Part shown: positions 6,317-9,460 of the stretch, piece after piece | How positions within the stretch are numbered: the stretch's first letter is position 1 | Layout: every line of letters starts with the position of its first letter | NCBI GenBank assembly: GCA_023254015.1 | Contig: JALQYS010000022.1 | Coordinates: 1 to 9,460 of the forward strand | From: Paracoccaceae bacterium | GTDB lineage: Bacteria > Pseudomonadota > Alphaproteobacteria > Rhodobacterales > Rhodobacteraceae | Length of the DNA stretch: 9,460 nucleotides | Direction of reading: 5' to 3' | The notes under the pieces: model-generated | Databases searched by the model: none | Told to the model about the DNA's origin: nothing | The model's input: only the letters and a program-made list of their open reading frames with translations | Translations under genes and position numbers: made by a program

Positions 6317-6759
6317 CAGTCCACCGCTTCGGCCGCTGCGATGGCCTCGCAAACGGCCTCCAGCGCCAGCAGGATCGAGGCATGGCGATTCTTGTAATCG
6401 CGCGCCGGGATCAGCACCTCATAGCCGTCAAAGGGGGCGGCGGGCACGGGGCCACCGTCCTTCAGCATGGCGCGCAGCGCCTCGCGCGCCGCTTCCAGCT
6501 CGGCCCGGCTGCGTCCGATCACCACCCGCCCCAGAACCGAAGCCGAGGCCTGCCCCAGCGCGCAGGCCTTCACATCCTGGGCAAACGCTGCCACCCGGCC
6601 GTCTTGCAGCACCACATCGGCGGTGATGGTCGAGCCACACAGCGGCGAACGCCGCTTCGCGCTGCCCATCGGCGCAGGCAGGCGCCCCAGATGCGGGATC
6701 GAGGCCGCCAGTTCCAGAATACGCCCTGAGTAAAGCTTGATGAGATCGCTGTCGGCCAT
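6316..6759 (-). CDS. IscU/NifU-N-like iron-sulfur scaffold family protein
   Basis: A 147-residue protein of the IscU/NifU N-terminal fold, the scaffold on which Fe-S clusters are built. The N-terminus is MADSDLIKLYSGRILELAA. A cysteine in PLCGSTITADVVLQDGRV (C41) matches the first ligand site and a second in VKACALGQASASVLG (C66) matches the second. The usual aspartate in the CGD motif is a serine here (CGS). The usual third ligand, in R-x-x-C-A-x-L, appears as NRHASILLALEAV without cysteine; C137 lies about ten residues later. It may thus be a divergent paralogue rather than the main scaffold. ATG at 6757-6759 follows a purine-rich AAGGGGAAGG site. It is divergent from hisI with a 63-base spacer, and no isc or suf partner is in the window. 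Family is clear, function uncertain. Confidence 0.8.
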   Translation of the reverse strand: MADSDLIKLYSGRILELAASIPHLGRLPAPMGSAKRRSPLCGSTITADVVLQDGRVAAFAQDVKACALGQASASVLGRVVIGRSRAELEAAREALRAMLKDGGPVPAAPFDGYEVLIPARDYKNRHASILLALEAVCEAIAAAEAVD

Positions 6760-6822
6760 GGCCTTCCCCTTCTTGCCTCCATGAGATAAGCCGCAATTCA
6801 TCCGCCGCCAAGGACCTTTGCC

Positions 6823-7182
6823 ATGCCCTTTGATCCCGCAAACCTGAAGTATGACGCCAATGGTCTGATCCCTTGCATCGCACAGGATCACGCGACCGGC
6901 GAGGTGCTGATGATGGCCTGGATGAACGCCGCCAGCCTTGCCCGCACCTTGCAGACCGGCAATGTCACCTATTGGAGCCGCTCGCGCCAGGCCTTCTGGG
7001 CCAAGGGCGAAAGCTCGGGCCATGTGCAAAGGCTGGTCGAGCTGCGCCTCGACTGCGACCGCGATTGCCTGCTGGCCTTGGTGACCCAAGAGGGGCCAGC
7101 TTGCCACACCAACCGTCGGACCTGTTTCTACTCGGCGCTGCGCGACGGGCAGGAAGTGGAGATCCTCACGCCGATGGCGTGA
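6823..7182 (+). CDS. hisI: Phosphoribosyl-AMP cyclohydrolase HisI
   Basis: Opens the purine ring of N1-(5'-phosphoribosyl)-AMP in the third step of histidine biosynthesis, in the cytoplasm. At 119 residues it is the monofunctional form without a HisE domain. Conserved segments are LIPCIAQDHATGEVLMMAWMN (split over 15-35), TYWSRSRQAFWAKGESSGH (49-67), the metal-binding LRLDCDRDCLLALV (D77, C78, D79, D81, C82) and ACHTNRRTCFY (C94, H95, C101), which supply the zinc and magnesium sites of the family. AAGGAC precedes the ATG. No other his gene is nearby. It faces gluQ across a spacer made of palindromes. Confidence 0.96.
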   Translation: MPFDPANLKYDANGLIPCIAQDHATGEVLMMAWMNAASLARTLQTGNVTYWSRSRQAFWAKGESSGHVQRLVELRLDCDRDCLLALVTQEGPACHTNRRTCFYSALRDGQEVEILTPMA

Positions 7183-7183
7183 G

Positions 7184-7253
7184 CCGGATTTTTTCAAAAA
7201 ATCCGGGGCGGAGTTTTGCAAAACTCCGGTCCGATTTCTGTGCCAGAAATCGG
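7184..7253. repeat. Three consecutive perfect palindromes between convergent hisI and gluQ
   Basis: Palindrome 1 (7184-7206) has 11-base arms, CCGGATTTTTT and AAAAAATCCGG, around one C. Palindrome 2 (7209-7228) is CGGAGTTTTGCAAAACTCCG, fully self-complementary. Palindrome 3 (7231-7253) has 10-base arms, CCGATTTCTG and CAGAAATCGG, around TGC. Spacers between them are two bases. Together they fill the whole gap from one base after the hisI stop to the base before the gluQ stop. Each has GC-rich outer ends and an A/T inner part, so transcripts from either side would form hairpins. A bidirectional terminator or mRNA 3'-end protector is likely. The regular three-unit build also fits a REP-like extragenic palindromic element. 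Arms share a CCGGA/CGGAG/CCGAT-type border but are not copies of each other. Confidence 0.8.
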
Positions 7254-8174
7254 CTACAGCCCCACCATCCGGCGAATATCCTGTGGCGTTGCCCCCTCGG
7301 CCCGATACTTCGCCAAGGCCCGCGCATCATCCCGCTTGGCCAGCCTTTTCCCGTGGTCATCACGGATCAGGCGGTGGTGGTGATAGGTCGGGGTCGGCAG
7401 GCCCAGAAGGCGTTGCAGGACCACGTGAATGCGCGTGGCCTCCGTCAGATCCGCCCCACGCACAACATGGGTGATCCCTTGGGCGGCATCATCAACAACC
7501 ACCGAAAGATGGTAAGAGGTGCCCATGTCGCGGCGCGCAACCACGAAATCGCCGACCTGAGATTCGATGTCCGCAAGCGTGAATTCAATCAGACCACTGG
7601 TCCCGTCAGGACCAATTCCTGTCTCGCGGTAGCTTGCACAGGCGTGACAGCCCCCGCTTGGGCCGTCGATCCCGTGCTGAAAAACCTTCGGCGAGATCAG
7701 GCTGACCTCCAGCCGTAGCGTCGCATCGCGCGGACGTGGATGGCTTGCAGGAAAGGTCCGCTCCTCTTGCATCCGGTTGCGGCAGGTGCCGGGATAGATC
7801 AGTCCATCTGGTCCGACCGGCAACTCCGCGCCTTCCTGCGGGGCCGAGAGGGCAGCCTCCACATCCTTGCGGCTGCATGTACAGGGGTACAAGTAACCGC
7901 TTTGCCAAAGACGGTCCAAGGCCTGATCATATGCGGGCTGGCGGTCAGACTGGCGCATCGGTTCCCCGTCCCAGGAGACGCCCAGCCAGTTGAGATCGTC
8001 GATCAACTGGCGTTCCCATGCGGTCTTGCTGCGCTGGCGGTCGATGTCTTCAATCCGAAGCAGGAACTGGCCACCTGCGGCCCGCGCCATATCATGCGCC
8101 AGCATCGCCGAATAGGCATGGCCCAGATGCAGTGGGCCTGTGGGCGATGGCGCAAAGCGGGTTACGAAAGCCAT
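7254..8174 (-). CDS. gluQ: Glutamyl-Q tRNA(Asp) synthetase GluQ
   Basis: A truncated relative of glutamyl-tRNA synthetase that attaches glutamate to queuosine at position 34 of tRNA-Asp. The 306-residue protein starts with TRFAPSPTGPLHLGHAYSA (class I HIGH motif as HLGH, 16-19). It then has LLRIEDIDRQRS, zinc ligands in YPCTCSR (C98, C100) with Y127 and C131 in IYPGTCRN, the DMGTSYHLSVVVDDAAQGITHVVRG block (216-240), THHV-type YHHHRLI, and KMSKS as KRLAK (276-280). The anticodon-binding domain of true GltX is absent. The stretch at about 158-195 is longer than I expect and contains CHAC. The ATG at 8172-8174 lies inside the last codons of trmFO (13-base overlap), with GAAAGAGG upstream, indicating a trmFO-gluQ operon with coupled translation. 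Confidence 0.94.
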   Translation of the reverse strand: MAFVTRFAPSPTGPLHLGHAYSAMLAHDMARAAGGQFLLRIEDIDRQRSKTAWERQLIDDLNWLGVSWDGEPMRQSDRQPAYDQALDRLWQSGYLYPCTCSRKDVEAALSAPQEGAELPVGPDGLIYPGTCRNRMQEERTFPASHPRPRDATLRLEVSLISPKVFQHGIDGPSGGCHACASYRETGIGPDGTSGLIEFTLADIESQVGDFVVARRDMGTSYHLSVVVDDAAQGITHVVRGADLTEATRIHVVLQRLLGLPTPTYHHHRLIRDDHGKRLAKRDDARALAKYRAEGATPQDIRRMVGL

Positions 8175-9460
8175 CCCAGAAACGCCTCTTTCGCGCGGTC
8201 GGTATAGGCCTTGTAGCGGTCCTTCCGGCCCCGCCGCCCGCCCTTGGCGTCAATCGGGGGGAAGAGGCCGAAGTTGACGTTCATCGGCTGAAAGGTCTTC
8301 GCCTCGGCCCCGCCGGTGATGTGGGTGATCAAGGCGCCCATCGCGGTTTCGGGGGGCGGGGGCGGCAGCGTGCGGCCCAGAAGCTCTGCCGCCGCCATCC
8401 GGCCTGCAAGCAGCCCCATGGCGGCCGATTCCACATAGCCCTCCACCCCGGTGACCTGACCCGCAAAGCGGATGTTGGGGCGCGACTTCAGCCGCATCTG
8501 GTCATCCAATAGCGTCGGAGAGTTCAGGAAGGTGTTGCGGTGAATGCCGCCCAGACGGGCAAAGCTGGCATTTTCCAGCCCGGGAATCATTTTGAAAACA
8601 GCGGTTTGCGCGCCGTATTTCATCTTGGTCTGAAAGCCCACGATATTGTAAAGCGTGCCCAGTTTATTGTCGCGGCGCAGTTGCACCACGGCATAGGGCT
8701 TTTTGTCGGAATGCGGGTTGGTCAGGCCCACCGGCTTCATTGGACCAAAGCGCAGGGTTTCCCGCCCGCGTTCGGCCATTACCTCGATCGGCAGACAGCC
8801 GTCGAAGTAACCGGCGGTTTCGCCCTCGTGAAACTCGGTCTTTTCCGCTGCAAGAAGTGCGTCGATGAAGGCTTCGTATTCGTCCTTGGTCATCGGGCAG
8901 TTCATATAGGCGGTCTGTTCTTCCTCGGTCTCGCCCTTGTCATAGCGCGACTGCATCCACGCCACCGACATATCCACGCTTTCGGCGTAAACGATGGGGG
9001 CAATGGCATCGAAGAAGGCCAGCGCATCGGCCCCCGTGGCGGTGCGGATGCTTTCGGCCAGCGTGCCAGAGGTGAGCGGACCCGTGGCCACAATCCAGTT
9101 GCCGGTTGAAGGAAGCTCGGTAACCTCTTCAAAGGTCGAGGAAATCAGCGGATGCGCGTTCAGTCGCGCCGTCACGCTTTCGGCAAAGGGATCACGGTCG
9201 ACTGCCAAGGCACCGCCTGCGGGCAGACGATGCTGTTGCGCCATCTCCATGATCAGCCCGTTCGCCGCGCGCATCTCCCAATGCAGCAGACCCACCGCAT
9301 TGCGTTCGTCGTCATCCGATCGGAACGAGTTCGAGCAGACCATTTCCGCGAAATTGCCGGTGCGATGGGCAAAGGTTGCGACCTGCGGGCGCATTTCGTG
9401 GATGACCACCGAAACGCCCATTTGGGCCGCTTGCCAAGCCGCCTCTGATCCGGCCATGCC
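8162..9460 (-). CDS. trmFO: TrmFO, folate/FAD-dependent tRNA m5U54 methyltransferase (5' end outside window)
   Basis: Makes 5-methyluridine at position 54 of the tRNA T-loop using methylenetetrahydrofolate and reduced FAD. About 432 residues are visible. The frame runs off the window at 9460 in the FAD-binding G-x-G-x-x-G motif, where the last codon is a glycine before MAGSEAAW, so only about 11 N-terminal residues are missing. Diagnostic segments include FAEMVCSNSFRSDD (cysteine aligned with catalytic Cys53 of the Bacillus enzyme), AGGALAVDRDPFA, ATGPLTSGTL, SRYDKGE, YMNCPMT, YFDGCLPIEVMAERG (second conserved cysteine), FGPMKPVGL, PYAVVQLR, GTLYNIVGFQT, FAGQVTGVEGYVESAAMG and FQPMNVNFGL. A TEEEQT insertion follows DKGE, and a five-proline run sits near the C-terminus. 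Its stop overlaps the gluQ start. Confidence 0.97.
   Translation of the reverse strand, partial: GMAGSEAAWQAAQMGVSVVIHEMRPQVATFAHRTGNFAEMVCSNSFRSDDDERNAVGLLHWEMRAANGLIMEMAQQHRLPAGGALAVDRDPFAESVTARLNAHPLISSTFEEVTELPSTGNWIVATGPLTSGTLAESIRTATGADALAFFDAIAPIVYAESVDMSVAWMQSRYDKGETEEEQTAYMNCPMTKDEYEAFIDALLAAEKTEFHEGETAGYFDGCLPIEVMAERGRETLRFGPMKPVGLTNPHSDKKPYAVVQLRRDNKLGTLYNIVGFQTKMKYGAQTAVFKMIPGLENASFARLGGIHRNTFLNSPTLLDDQMRLKSRPNIRFAGQVTGVEGYVESAAMGLLAGRMAAAELLGRTLPPPPPETAMGALITHITGGAEAKTFQPMNVNFGLFPPIDAKGGRRGRKDRYKAYTDRAKEAFLGWLS

Overview
The window is GC-rich, densely coded bacterial DNA. It most likely comes from an alphaproteobacterium of the family Rhodobacteraceae (Rhodobacter/Gemmobacter-like). 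The evidence is a CtrA response regulator next to the small CtrA antagonist SciP, alphaproteobacterial protein signatures throughout, and a LexA operator of the alphaproteobacterial direct-repeat type (GTTC-N7-GTTC). No rRNA, tRNA, CRISPR array, transposase or phage gene is visible.

Bases 1 to about 140 look foreign to the rest. They are less GC-rich, carry a good sigma-70-type promoter and a Shine-Dalgarno sequence, and open a reading frame whose first 13 residues resemble the start of a GyrB/ParE subunit. That frame runs into the 5' third of a reverse-strand mnmA (tRNA 2-thiouridylase) gene at bases 131-140, and both genes are cut there. A chimeric contig end or a rearrangement breakpoint is the likeliest explanation.

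Bases 430-5905 hold a forward block: sciP, ctrA, ligA (NAD-dependent DNA ligase) and recG (branch-migration helicase). ligA and recG overlap by 4 bases (ATGA). The block joins cell-cycle transcription control to replication and repair. A near-consensus CtrA box lies between sciP and ctrA, suggesting autoregulation.

Bases 5906-6316 are the most interesting stretch. Four phased GTTC words end in a perfect alphaproteobacterial SOS box. It directly abuts a one-mismatch CtrA box that overlaps a putative promoter. Next comes a 40-residue, single-membrane-span protein with an ideal ribosome binding site, then a strong intrinsic terminator. By position, size and predicted control, this is a candidate SOS-induced small membrane protein, conceptually like the Caulobacter division inhibitor SidA.

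Bases 6316-9460 carry an IscU/NifU-like iron-sulfur scaffold paralogue lacking a usual ligand (reverse), hisI for histidine synthesis (forward), a 70-base spacer made of three back-to-back perfect palindromes, gluQ (glutamyl-queuosine tRNA-Asp synthetase, reverse), and trmFO (tRNA m5U54 methyltransferase, reverse, cut by the window end). trmFO and gluQ overlap by 13 bases and form an operon. With mnmA, three of the window's genes modify tRNA.
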